Below are positions 1 through 7,355 of a stretch of DNA of 17,621 bases, in pieces. The stretch covers positions 70,000-87,620 of the forward strand of contig DAZU01000043.1 of NCBI GenBank assembly GCA_002507425.1. Direction: 5' to 3'. A program made the position numbers and the translations under genes. The number at the start of each line of letters is the position of its first letter. The stretch's first letter is position 1. The notes beneath the pieces were generated by a model that saw only the letters and a list, made by a program, of their open reading frames with translations, ran no database searches and was not told the origin of the DNA. This stretch comes from Euryarchaeota archaeon UBA53 (GTDB taxonomy: Archaea > Thermoplasmatota > Poseidoniia > Poseidoniales > Poseidoniaceae).

Positions 1-776
1 TCTTCATACATTTCGTTTACTATGGTGTCAATCGTGGTTTGGGAGGGAATACGATATTCTCCAATAAGGGGATCAAATACATCTAATGTTTCCTCTAAAT
101 TGGTAGCTATATCTTTCACAACACAATCTGGTTCTCCCGCAGGACAAGCAGAGTTTGCGAGTTCAAGAATGAAAGCATCTTCTATCCTTGCAGGGCTGGA
201 ATTAACCTCCTTGATAACCGTCGATAAAGATAGGGCGTAAATCACGTCATCTGTTGGGTCTGATAGTCTAGGGTTAAGTTTACTTTCCACATACGACATT
301 TCTTGCAGTATTCTACGATCGTCAATAGGTTTTTCTGGAGAATCGATATACACAATCATTACATTCGTTGACCAATTCTCTTCCACTTCTTGAATGCTTT
401 CTAGGACAGGTGAACCTTCGGGGAGGTAGACATCTAAGTCACCATTTACATTTAGAGAGGGATCGTCTCCGGGTTTAATTGAAGTCCCATCTACAAATCC
501 AGAGTGATATGCAAAGAAAACCGAAGCCATCAAACACGATACAACCATAATTATTGGGAATTTCGTTAAAATTCCAGTAGCTCCATGTTTTTGCCACTCC
601 CTTTGAAGAGATTTTGGGGCATCAAGTACAGCTTCAATAGTCTTTCTCGTATCCCATTCCTTGACTCGGTTAGTCAAACTTTCTTGCCCATGCCTCGTAA
701 TACGGAAAAGACGTTCTTGTAGCGAGGACGAGTCATCGCCAGACTTGGATTCATCTTCCACTGTGATGCCCCTCAT
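1..776 (-). CDS. RND/MMPL-family exporter, N-terminal part (runs off left edge)
   Basis: An open reading frame runs without a stop from an ATG at 776-774 on the minus strand to the window edge, giving 258 residues of an incomplete protein. It starts with a polar, charged cytosolic segment of about 70 residues. One hydrophobic segment follows at about residues 73-92 (KFPIIMVVSCLMASVFFAY). After it comes an extracytoplasmic region that includes YLPEGSPVLESIQEVEENW and then a hydrophobic strand ending in IVYIDS. A first membrane helix followed by a loop with 'D-x-YLPE-x-SPV' and a beta strand is typical of archaeal RND superfamily (MMPL/SSD-type, HAE3-like) predicted exporters, which move lipids or hydrophobic compounds using the ion gradient. 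The remaining helices would lie left of the window, so the family call rests on the N-terminus only. It is divergent from valS. Confidence 0.6.
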   Translation of the reverse strand, partial: MRGITVEDESKSGDDSSSLQERLFRITRHGQESLTNRVKEWDTRKTIEAVLDAPKSLQREWQKHGATGILTKFPIIMVVSCLMASVFFAYHSGFVDGTSIKPGDDPSLNVNGDLDVYLPEGSPVLESIQEVEENWSTNVMIVYIDSPEKPIDDRRILQEMSYVESKLNPRLSDPTDDVIYALSLSTVIKEVNSSPARIEDAFILELANSACPAGEPDCVVKDIATNLEETLDVFDPLIGEYRIPSQTTIDTIVNEMYE

Positions 777-913
777 GTGGGTGGTTGCGGTTACAACATT
801 TGAATAATGCCCATTGAGATATCATATATCCATCATCCAATCAGTTCAAAGGTAAAGTCCTACACGGGTATAATGGACCTGTGAGGATAACGCACTCAGG
901 GCCGGTGAGCAAA
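777..913. promoter_or_regulatory. Divergent promoter region, RND exporter / valS
   Basis: This 137-base gap separates two divergently transcribed genes. On the plus strand GTATAATG at about 868-875 is a good archaeal TATA-box candidate; a start about 25 bases later would give valS a short leader containing GGTGA at 904-908, five bases before the ATG at 914. On the minus strand a TATTCAA-like element at about 800-808 lies roughly 28 bases before the exporter ATG, which would suit a leaderless transcript. These are pattern matches only. Confidence 0.4.
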
Positions 914-3382
914 ATGCCATCTCCTAAACTACCAGACAAAAGATGGTCAATCGACCTTGAGAAGAGAATACAGGAAGAGCATTACAGCGACGATGTGCAA
1001 TATACCAATCGCTACGGCTTTAATCCAGATTCAGGAAAAGAAATTTTTGTCATAGACACTCCCCCGCCTTACCCAAGCGGAACATGGCATATTGGCGCTG
1101 TTGCCCAGTATAGCATGATTGATGTTATAGCCAGATCTCAGAGATTGATTGGAAAAGAGGTAAAATTTCCATGGGGAGTAGACCGTAATGGAATAAATGT
1201 CGAATTTACTGTTGAAAAGGATACGAAACGTAAAATGAAGACGTATGATAGATCAGAATTTTTGAAATTATGTGAAGAAACTATCGAAGAATTCACACAG
1301 TCTATGAGACATACTGCAAAAAGGGTTGGCCTTTCTATGGACTTTGAAAATGAATACCTAACCGACTCACCGGATTACAGAAAGGTTACACAAGCGATAT
1401 TCACTGACCTCTTCAAACGTGGTGAAATAATTGAAGACCTGCGGCCCAACATATATGATCCAGTCGAGGGTACTACAATTGCGGATGCAGAGGTTGAGCG
1501 GAAGAATCGAAGAACTAAGCTTGTAGATGTGAAATGGAAAACTGAGGATGATAAAGAATTGATAATATCAACAACTAGACCTGAACTGATATGTGCATGT
1601 GGAGTTGTTGTTGTTCATCCTGATGATGCTAGATACAAACACCTAATCGGCAAACATGCAATCCTACCGGTTCCGGTAAATGGTAGAGAAGAGAAGGTGG
1701 AAATTAGAACCCACCCCTCGGTGAAAAGCGATTTCGGTTCAGGAATACTGATGGTATGTTCTTTTGGTGACCAAAACGATGTTTCAGTGTTCAGAGAATT
1801 TGGATTGACGCCATTTCAAGCGATAGATTTAGAGGGATGTATGACAGAAATCTCTGGTCCCCTGAGTGGGATGAAGGTTATAGATGCTAGGGCTGAAATC
1901 ATTAACTACTTAGATGAAAATAATCTGATTGATAGCATTACGGAAAAAGAACAGGAAGTGCCAGTATCTGAAAGGGGTAAAAATCCTGTTGAAATAATCC
2001 TTCTTAAGGAGTATTATGTTAAGCAAACCCATGTTTTAGACCGTATCGAACAACTAACTAATGAAATTGAATTCCACCCCCCACGTAATAAACAATTCCT
2101 GCTTGATTGGATGGAAAATATCTCGATTGATTGGCCGATTAGTCGAAGAAGGTGGTATCATACAGAAATTCCAATTTGGTATTGTGATAACGGTAGCAAA
2201 GTTATCTGTGCTCCACCCGGTTCATATGTTCAGCCATGGAGAGAAAGTCCCCCTGAAAACAGCGAGGTTTTAGATAGAGAAAGCAGGGAGGTTTTAGGAT
2301 TATTTTGCGATATGAAAGATTCCATCGGCGAGGTAATCGGTGAAGAGAAAGTATTCGATACATGGATGGACTCAAGTAATTCGAATTTGTTTGTTTCCGG
2401 TTATTTGAATGATATGGATAACTTCGAGAAATCCTTCCCAACAGCAATAAGACCGCAAGGCAAAGAGATTGTTAGAACGTGGCTTTATTACACGCTATTG
2501 AAGAGTGCCTTATTATTGGATAAACCAGGATTCAAACATGTTTGGATCGACGGATTAGGAATGGATCCATGGGGCAGAAAAATGTCAAAATCGCTTGGAA
2601 ATGGTATCGATGCCGATAGTGTTTTGGAGTGTGGTGCAGGAGGAAGAACTGGTTCTTGGAAGGTTAAAGGTCCTGACAAAACCGTGCAACTGCGAGCAAA
2701 CAAAATTGGGTCTGAATGCTTTAGATTATGGAAAGCCTGTGATGCTCAAGTTGGTGATGATTTCCATATAAATCCAGAAGAAATAGAAGCAAAATACTTC
2801 GGTGTCTTGACCAAGCTGTACAATGTTGCTAGATTTGCTAGTCAATTTGAAATCCCATCAAACCTGGATGATGCCCCTGAAGAACTTCCAATAGAGGACA
2901 GATGGATATTAGCCGAATTTGCCAAAACAATGGAAAAGGTGGAAAATGGGTGGAAAGATTTAGACATATACACTGCCACTCAATCTCTTAAGACATTTGG
3001 AACGGGGGTTTTGCCCAGTCACTGGCTAGAGATGTCAAAGTCTAGGCTATATGGTGATGATAAGAAAGCTGCATGGACTATTCACAGAATTGTGCGTGAT
3101 TTAATGACAGCTCTATCACCAGTATGTCCATTCTTCACTCACCATATCAGCACTACTCTATACTCAAATAGTGCAGTTGATGTCAGAAATTTCCCAAACC
3201 GGACTGTAAAAAATGACGATTTGTGCTCTCTGACCAAGATAATCGAAGATTTTAATGGCGCTACATGGAGAACTAAAAAAGATGCAGGGCTGCCACTAAA
3301 TGCACCAATTCATGGTATAATAATTCCAGACGAATTAAAAGATTTTAAATCAATATTAATTCAAATGCACAAGCTTGAATAG
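914..3382 (+). CDS. valS: Valyl-tRNA synthetase, archaeal type
   Basis: Class I aminoacyl-tRNA synthetase that charges tRNA-Val in the cytosol. Numbered from the ATG at 914 (822 residues), the nucleotide-binding HIGH motif appears as HIGA at 59-62 after PPPYPSGTW, followed by the archaeal-ValS-like FPWGVDRNGINVE. The CP1 editing domain contains TTRPE near residue 220. DWPISRRRWYH starts at about 406, just before IPIWYC, and KMSKS is at 556-560. An anticodon-binding helical domain follows and the protein ends about where archaeal ValS usually does. I prefer ATG 914 over the in-frame GTG at 881 because GGTGA sits five bases upstream and the GTG only adds a non-conserved extension. Oddity: about 22-25 extra residues (about 575-601) lie between KMSKS and the FRLW segment. 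The stop codon is flush against the dinB stop on the other strand. Confidence 0.95.
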   Translation: MPSPKLPDKRWSIDLEKRIQEEHYSDDVQYTNRYGFNPDSGKEIFVIDTPPPYPSGTWHIGAVAQYSMIDVIARSQRLIGKEVKFPWGVDRNGINVEFTVEKDTKRKMKTYDRSEFLKLCEETIEEFTQSMRHTAKRVGLSMDFENEYLTDSPDYRKVTQAIFTDLFKRGEIIEDLRPNIYDPVEGTTIADAEVERKNRRTKLVDVKWKTEDDKELIISTTRPELICACGVVVVHPDDARYKHLIGKHAILPVPVNGREEKVEIRTHPSVKSDFGSGILMVCSFGDQNDVSVFREFGLTPFQAIDLEGCMTEISGPLSGMKVIDARAEIINYLDENNLIDSITEKEQEVPVSERGKNPVEIILLKEYYVKQTHVLDRIEQLTNEIEFHPPRNKQFLLDWMENISIDWPISRRRWYHTEIPIWYCDNGSKVICAPPGSYVQPWRESPPENSEVLDRESREVLGLFCDMKDSIGEVIGEEKVFDTWMDSSNSNLFVSGYLNDMDNFEKSFPTAIRPQGKEIVRTWLYYTLLKSALLLDKPGFKHVWIDGLGMDPWGRKMSKSLGNGIDADSVLECGAGGRTGSWKVKGPDKTVQLRANKIGSECFRLWKACDAQVGDDFHINPEEIEAKYFGVLTKLYNVARFASQFEIPSNLDDAPEELPIEDRWILAEFAKTMEKVENGWKDLDIYTATQSLKTFGTGVLPSHWLEMSKSRLYGDDKKAAWTIHRIVRDLMTALSPVCPFFTHHISTTLYSNSAVDVRNFPNRTVKNDDLCSLTKIIEDFNGATWRTKKDAGLPLNAPIHGIIIPDELKDFKSILIQMHKLE

Positions 3383-4483
3383 TCATTTATCTATATCTAA
3401 GGTGACTTGCCTGGATTGAGGTATTTCGAGATTTCCCAACCTAAATCCAATAAGTCGTATTGGTCTTTCCAAATCTACGTTCTCAGCGAATAGCGATTGG
3501 GCTAGACGTGAGAAAACTATCTCATCATCCATTGCAACGGGAATGGATTTTCCATGAGTGTGCGTCTCAAAACCTCTGTAGCGAATTTTTACTTCTGCTA
3601 ACCTACCTGCAACGCCCATTTCTTTCGCTTTTTTTATGACTTGCAATACAAGAGAATTAAGCTGATTTAAAACCGTTTCAGAATCCAATTGATCGGATTC
3701 AAAGGTTCTTTCTTTACCAACTGATTTTCGACTTCGTAACGGAGAAATCTCGTCACTCGTCTCACCTTCGTTAACTTTAATTATCCACTCAGCAAATCTT
3801 TCAGAAGTGAATTTAGAAAGGGCAATTTCCCCATAATTTGCAGCCTCGTCAACAGTATGTATGCCCCACTCTGCAAGTCTAGTTGCTGTTTTTGGGCCGA
3901 TGCCCGGAACTTCTCTGACTGAACGGTTTTCAAAAAACTTTGAAACCTCGTCTGGCAGTATTCTATGAATTCCTCCTGGCTTGTTCTCCTCGCTTCCCAT
4001 CTTTGCTAATATTCTCGTTGGTCCAATTCCAAACGAGGTCGACAGCGATAGACTTTCTTTAATCGATGTCTGTAATTCCTTAGCAAGCGCCAAGGCCCTA
4101 TCCCAATCTCCACTGCATGAAATTGTAACATCTAAATAAGCCTCATCGATACTTGCTTGCTCAAATTTATCTGCATGTTTAGCTAAAATTTCCATTACTT
4201 TTCGGCTTGCTCGTGAGTAAAGTCCCCTAGTTGATTTCAGATAGTGTCCAGGACCATAGGGGGGCCCAGGACATCTTCTCCAAGCCTCGCTAATAGGCAT
4301 CGCAGAGCGGATTCCATACTTTCTTGCGGCGTAGTTACATGTAGATACAATTCCACGCCCATTCCCGTTTTTTGGGTCTGATCCGAGTATTAATGGGACA
4401 TTTGAGTCGAGATTATGATGTAGAGTTTCCACTGCCGCATAGAAAGCATCGAGATCGCAATGCAATATAATTCTCGATGCCAT
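3383..4483 (-). CDS. dinB: Y-family DNA polymerase IV (translesion)
   Basis: Low-fidelity polymerase that copies past damaged template bases. From the ATG at 4483 (366 residues) the palm motif HCDLDAFYAAVE gives metal ligand D10 and a probable steric-gate Tyr at 15. The second catalytic motif SIDEAYLD (111-118) gives D113 and E114. A helix-hairpin-helix thumb, REVPGIGPKTATRLAEWGI, follows, then a little-finger domain. The length is normal for DinB/Dpo4. The same frame extends to 4516, but the extra 11 residues are unlike the family and a TATA-like AATAA lies about 25 bases before ATG 4483, so the shorter, perhaps leaderless, start is preferred. The C-terminus ends with QVTLDIDK, which may be a weak sliding-clamp-binding motif. 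Convergent with valS, with no bases between the two stops. Confidence 0.95.
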   Translation of the reverse strand: MASRIILHCDLDAFYAAVETLHHNLDSNVPLILGSDPKNGNGRGIVSTCNYAARKYGIRSAMPISEAWRRCPGPPYGPGHYLKSTRGLYSRASRKVMEILAKHADKFEQASIDEAYLDVTISCSGDWDRALALAKELQTSIKESLSLSTSFGIGPTRILAKMGSEENKPGGIHRILPDEVSKFFENRSVREVPGIGPKTATRLAEWGIHTVDEAANYGEIALSKFTSERFAEWIIKVNEGETSDEISPLRSRKSVGKERTFESDQLDSETVLNQLNSLVLQVIKKAKEMGVAGRLAEVKIRYRGFETHTHGKSIPVAMDDEIVFSRLAQSLFAENVDLERPIRLIGFRLGNLEIPQSRQVTLDIDK

Positions 4484-4561
4484 ACATAATCTACAAAGTC
4501 GAAGGTTATTGAACACAGCGAAACCTAAGGTTCTATGAGGATGAGTTATCTGATTTGATAT
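4484..4561. promoter_or_regulatory. Divergent promoter region, dinB / acidic membrane protein
   Basis: The 78-base gap must hold both promoters. A TTCTATGA element centred near 4535 lies about 27 bases before ATG 4562, and AATAA on the minus strand near 4506-4510 lies about 25 bases before ATG 4483. Neither gene has a Shine-Dalgarno sequence, so leaderless transcripts are plausible. The TATA-like elements are weak. I see no inverted repeat that would suggest an operator. Confidence 0.3.
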
Positions 4562-5155
4562 ATGGCAAGAACAAAGTCGATATTAACAGGTGTTGTAGGT
4601 TTACTGTTAATTGCGTCTTTGATTGGCTATTCTGGAGAAGAGGTAATAGAAGAAGTTCCTATACCAGATGCAGGTTTGTGTGGAGTTACTAAGGAATCTT
4701 ACAATGATGTTCCTGGATCAGGTGCTGTGTTGGATATTGATGTTGATGTATCATGGGATGAAGATACGGTATGGATTGGAATAATCGATGTTGGTACATT
4801 CAATTCTTTGGAAAAGATTGCCGAAAACAATGATGGCCATATTGTTACTAAGGAATCTTGTGATAATGCAAATTATATTGTTGGTGGCCCGAACACTGGC
4901 CAAGTGACTACATTTGAATGGGAGCCGGATGGTGATCCATTTCACATAATGATAGGATCGTTAGAAGAAGTTGATGAAGAAGATGATGAGGAAGATGATC
5001 CTTGGCCATTTACAGACAAATCCAATTCAATGTCATTCGTGGGTGAATTTACTGTATCTGTCGAATATGATGCATCTGGAGGATGGGGTAGCATTCTTAC
5101 GTTATTCCTGGTGGAAATATTATTGGTGTATGTAACTTTTAGAGATAGATCATGA
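4562..5155 (+). CDS. Small acidic membrane-anchored protein, unknown function
   Basis: I do not recognise this 197-residue protein. It has a short basic N-terminus (MARTKS) and a hydrophobic helix at about 7-24, which could be a signal peptide or an anchor. No lipobox cysteine follows it. A beta-rich region of about 150 residues comes next, with two cysteines, C40 and C100. A strongly acidic run lies at about 130-146 (Glu/Asp in SLEEVDEEDDEEDDP), and a second hydrophobic helix sits near the C-terminus (about 177-191) followed by the basic tail FRDRS. This suggests an extracytoplasmic domain tethered at one or both ends. The motif VTKES occurs twice (42-46 and 95-99), encoded by an identical 16-base sequence each time. 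The gene overlaps the end of the convergent serA-like gene by 6 bases. Coding is supported by the clean frame and domain layout. Confidence 0.7.
   Translation: MARTKSILTGVVGLLLIASLIGYSGEEVIEEVPIPDAGLCGVTKESYNDVPGSGAVLDIDVDVSWDEDTVWIGIIDVGTFNSLEKIAENNDGHIVTKESCDNANYIVGGPNTGQVTTFEWEPDGDPFHIMIGSLEEVDEEDDEEDDPWPFTDKSNSMSFVGEFTVSVEYDASGGWGSILTLFLVEILLVYVTFRDRS
4685..4859 (+). repeat. Direct 16-base repeat inside the acidic membrane protein gene
   Basis: GTTACTAAGGAATCTT occurs at 4685-4700 and again at 4844-4859, in the same reading frame both times, encoding VTKES. The second copy is followed by a Cys codon, and the first is preceded by a Cys two residues earlier. It may mark an internal duplication of a small beta unit, but the flanking sequence has diverged too far to tell by eye. 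Confidence 0.6.
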
Positions 5156-6133
5156 GTTCAAAAACTTCTGATTAACTATTGATTCTAGTTTCTTGTTCTT
5201 AAAAAATTTGATGACGTTATTTGCTGTATCCAAACCAACTCTCGATTGCGCTTCTAGCGTAGCAGCGCCGATGTGAGGAGTTCCATGGAAATTTTCGTGA
5301 TTCACCAAATCGTAATTCTCTGGCACCGGCTCGATTTCAAATACGTCCAAAGCCGCACTGGCAAGATTACCATTTTCTAGAGACTGCAATACAGCTGACT
5401 CATCCACAATACCTCCCCTTGCACAGTTCACAATGTGATTACCACAAACAATGTTTCCAACTTTCCCCGGCATTAGGCTTATTCTTTTTTCATTTACAAG
5501 ATGATAAGTTTCCGGCGTTAAATTGCAGTGAATGGATACGTGTGTACAGGTCTTGAAAAGTGAATCAACAGACTTGTGAACATATGCATCAAACATCTTT
5601 GCCACCTTATTCGGAAGATATGGGTCGTAGGTGTGTATTTCCATGCCCAGTGCCTTTGCAACATTTGCAACCCCTTGTGCGATTCTTCCAAAACCAATAA
5701 GCCCCAACCTTTTACCACGTAACTCAGTGCCTTTGAGTTCTTTTTTCATCCATCTACCATTTCGTAATCCTCTGTCAGATCGGGGTAAGTAACGCACAGA
5801 TGACAGTAAGTGTCCTATTGTAAGTTCAACGACTGATTGCGTTGACGAGTTAGGAGCATTGATAACGGGTATTCCTCTTCTACCCGCAACTTCAATATCG
5901 ATATTATCAACTCCGACCCCAGCACGTGCAATAACTTTCAATCCTTCACTAGCCTCGATTATTTCTCCAGTCAGTTTAGTTGCGCTTCTCACAATAATGC
6001 CTTCGTAATTGCTTAATTTTCCACCCAACAAATCGGCTTCTGATATATGCTTAAGAGTAACGACATGACCTGCTTTTTGCAATAGTTCAATGGCTTCGGG
6101 AGCCATGCCATCAGTAACTACAATCTCCGCCAT
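5150..6133 (-). CDS. serA: D-3-phosphoglycerate dehydrogenase-like 2-hydroxyacid dehydrogenase
   Basis: NAD-dependent D-isomer 2-hydroxyacid dehydrogenase, most like the enzyme that oxidises 3-phosphoglycerate in the first step of serine synthesis. ARAGVGVDNID (69-79) and VINAPNSSTQSVVE (90-103) match PGDH. The Rossmann NAD site is GLIGFGRIAQGVA (144-156). The catalytic triad is visible as R239 (NCARGG), E268 (FEIEP) and H287 (TPHIGA). At 327 residues it has only the substrate- and nucleotide-binding domains; the C-terminal ASB/ACT regulatory domains of long SerA are absent, so feedback inhibition by serine through an ACT domain is unlikely. About seven extra residues precede NCARGG. Another 2-hydroxyacid dehydrogenase substrate (glyoxylate, lactate) cannot be excluded. 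The start at 6133 gives a canonical MAEIVVTDG N-terminus. Confidence 0.88.
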   Translation of the reverse strand: MAEIVVTDGMAPEAIELLQKAGHVVTLKHISEADLLGGKLSNYEGIIVRSATKLTGEIIEASEGLKVIARAGVGVDNIDIEVAGRRGIPVINAPNSSTQSVVELTIGHLLSSVRYLPRSDRGLRNGRWMKKELKGTELRGKRLGLIGFGRIAQGVANVAKALGMEIHTYDPYLPNKVAKMFDAYVHKSVDSLFKTCTHVSIHCNLTPETYHLVNEKRISLMPGKVGNIVCGNHIVNCARGGIVDESAVLQSLENGNLASAALDVFEIEPVPENYDLVNHENFHGTPHIGAATLEAQSRVGLDTANNVIKFFKNKKLESIVNQKFLNS

Positions 6134-6197
6134 TAAACAGGTTCTAGTTTGAGTCCGTCCATGAACATTCTTGAATCAAAACATTTTGGGATTGCCT
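6134..6197. promoter_or_regulatory. Very short divergent promoter region, serA / polytopic membrane protein
   Basis: Only 64 bases separate the two preferred start codons. I find no convincing TATA box or Shine-Dalgarno sequence for either direction. An ATG at 6161 is in another frame and closes after about 20 codons, so it is not the start of the membrane protein. Confidence 0.25.
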
Positions 6198-7355
6198 ATG
6201 GCCAGTGCGGTAGAAGCTGAAAATCTATTTTGGGCCATTGGAATTTTGGCTTTACCACTGATTCTAGCTTTGCCTATGAAATTGCTATACCAAACAGTGA
6301 TACTTGGTGTTGGGCCAGCAGAAAGATCATATCGTTCAACCGTTCAAAGAATCATAGATGCTGGAATGCAGGTTGAACACTTTAGAGGAGTTCTTGATGA
6401 TGAGGCTAGGAAACTTGGCGTCAAGCCTAGTAGAGCCCGTCTGAATGAGACTGACTTGCTCTACCCCCTCACCATAACACACTTCTTACTAACTCCTATG
6501 CTGTTAATATTACCTGTGATAGCAGTTATGTCATTACCAATTATTTTACTCGGAATACCTGTACTTTACATATTGGAGGTTTTTCTAATACGTCGTAAAT
6601 TGTTGATTAACATCATCAAGTTATTGGAAACATGGTTCGGTAAACAAATTATTCACATTCCCAATGCAGGTAACGATCATTTCAGCAGTGTTGCTAAAGT
6701 CTTAGAGGCATCAAATATTGCACTGCACTACCACCGAGTACCAAGAGTTGTATTTTTGGGTTTATTCTCGTGGCTGATAATTCACTGGACGTTACGCTTA
6801 GATTCGATTATAGCAGAATTCACTATAGCAGGTGTATTTTACATTCTTTTACTCAGCATTGTTGGAATCATCACCACCGCTCTTGAATCAAATTTAGTGT
6901 TGGTCGATCCTGCAAGAGGGCGAATAATTCCCATTGCTGACTGGCTAGACTCTATGCTTACTCCGATAATAGGCGTTGGACTATTATTTCTATTAGGCAG
7001 AGACTTAATGTCGGAAGCAAGAGATGGTGGGAATACTGTATTATTCTCAGCTACAGTTCTTTTTGTCCTCTATGTTGCGACCGCAGTTGGTGTAACATTT
7101 CAATGGGGATATGCTTGGTGGAGAGGTAGAAAAATTCGCAAAAACTTCGAAATGCAGGCCATCGAGAAGCTTAATCCACAATCGTATGATTTAATTCGAA
7201 GCCGTGGACGGATTCTGCTGAACGTTCGGTGCTCAATGGCGGAAAGAATTGAAACAGAAATTGCACCAGGCACTAACCTTACATTCGCCGATTTGGCTAA
7301 GTTACCTACCGCACACGATGAGTTCCTAAAACAACCGGAGAATCCACTTTCCTAG
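6198..7355 (+). CDS. Polytopic membrane protein of unknown family
   Basis: I do not recognise this protein (385 residues from ATG 6198). It has about seven hydrophobic segments: one near the N-terminus (FWAIGILALPLILALPM), a tight pair in the LLTPMLLILPVIAV... and IILLGIPVLYILEVFLI stretch, two after RVPRVVFLGLFSWLIIHW, and two more around TPIIGVGLLFLLG and LFSATVLFVLYVATAVGV. Between the first and second lies a soluble loop of about 60 residues, including a possible helix-turn stretch HFRGVLDDEARKLGVKPSR. The last 70 or so residues are soluble and basic at the membrane face (WWRGRKIRKN). No transporter, peptidase or channel motif is visible. A TTG at 6171 could add nine residues, but ATG is preferred. 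It overlaps the convergent hydrolase gene by 4 bases. Confidence 0.7.
   Translation: MASAVEAENLFWAIGILALPLILALPMKLLYQTVILGVGPAERSYRSTVQRIIDAGMQVEHFRGVLDDEARKLGVKPSRARLNETDLLYPLTITHFLLTPMLLILPVIAVMSLPIILLGIPVLYILEVFLIRRKLLINIIKLLETWFGKQIIHIPNAGNDHFSSVAKVLEASNIALHYHRVPRVVFLGLFSWLIIHWTLRLDSIIAEFTIAGVFYILLLSIVGIITTALESNLVLVDPARGRIIPIADWLDSMLTPIIGVGLLFLLGRDLMSEARDGGNTVLFSATVLFVLYVATAVGVTFQWGYAWWRGRKIRKNFEMQAIEKLNPQSYDLIRSRGRILLNVRCSMAERIETEIAPGTNLTFADLAKLPTAHDEFLKQPENPLS

Noticed and set aside
22..240. Plus-strand ORF of 72 codons at the left edge
   Set aside because: It lies antisense to the open RND-like exporter frame, which continues through the whole of 1-776 with recognisable protein sequence.
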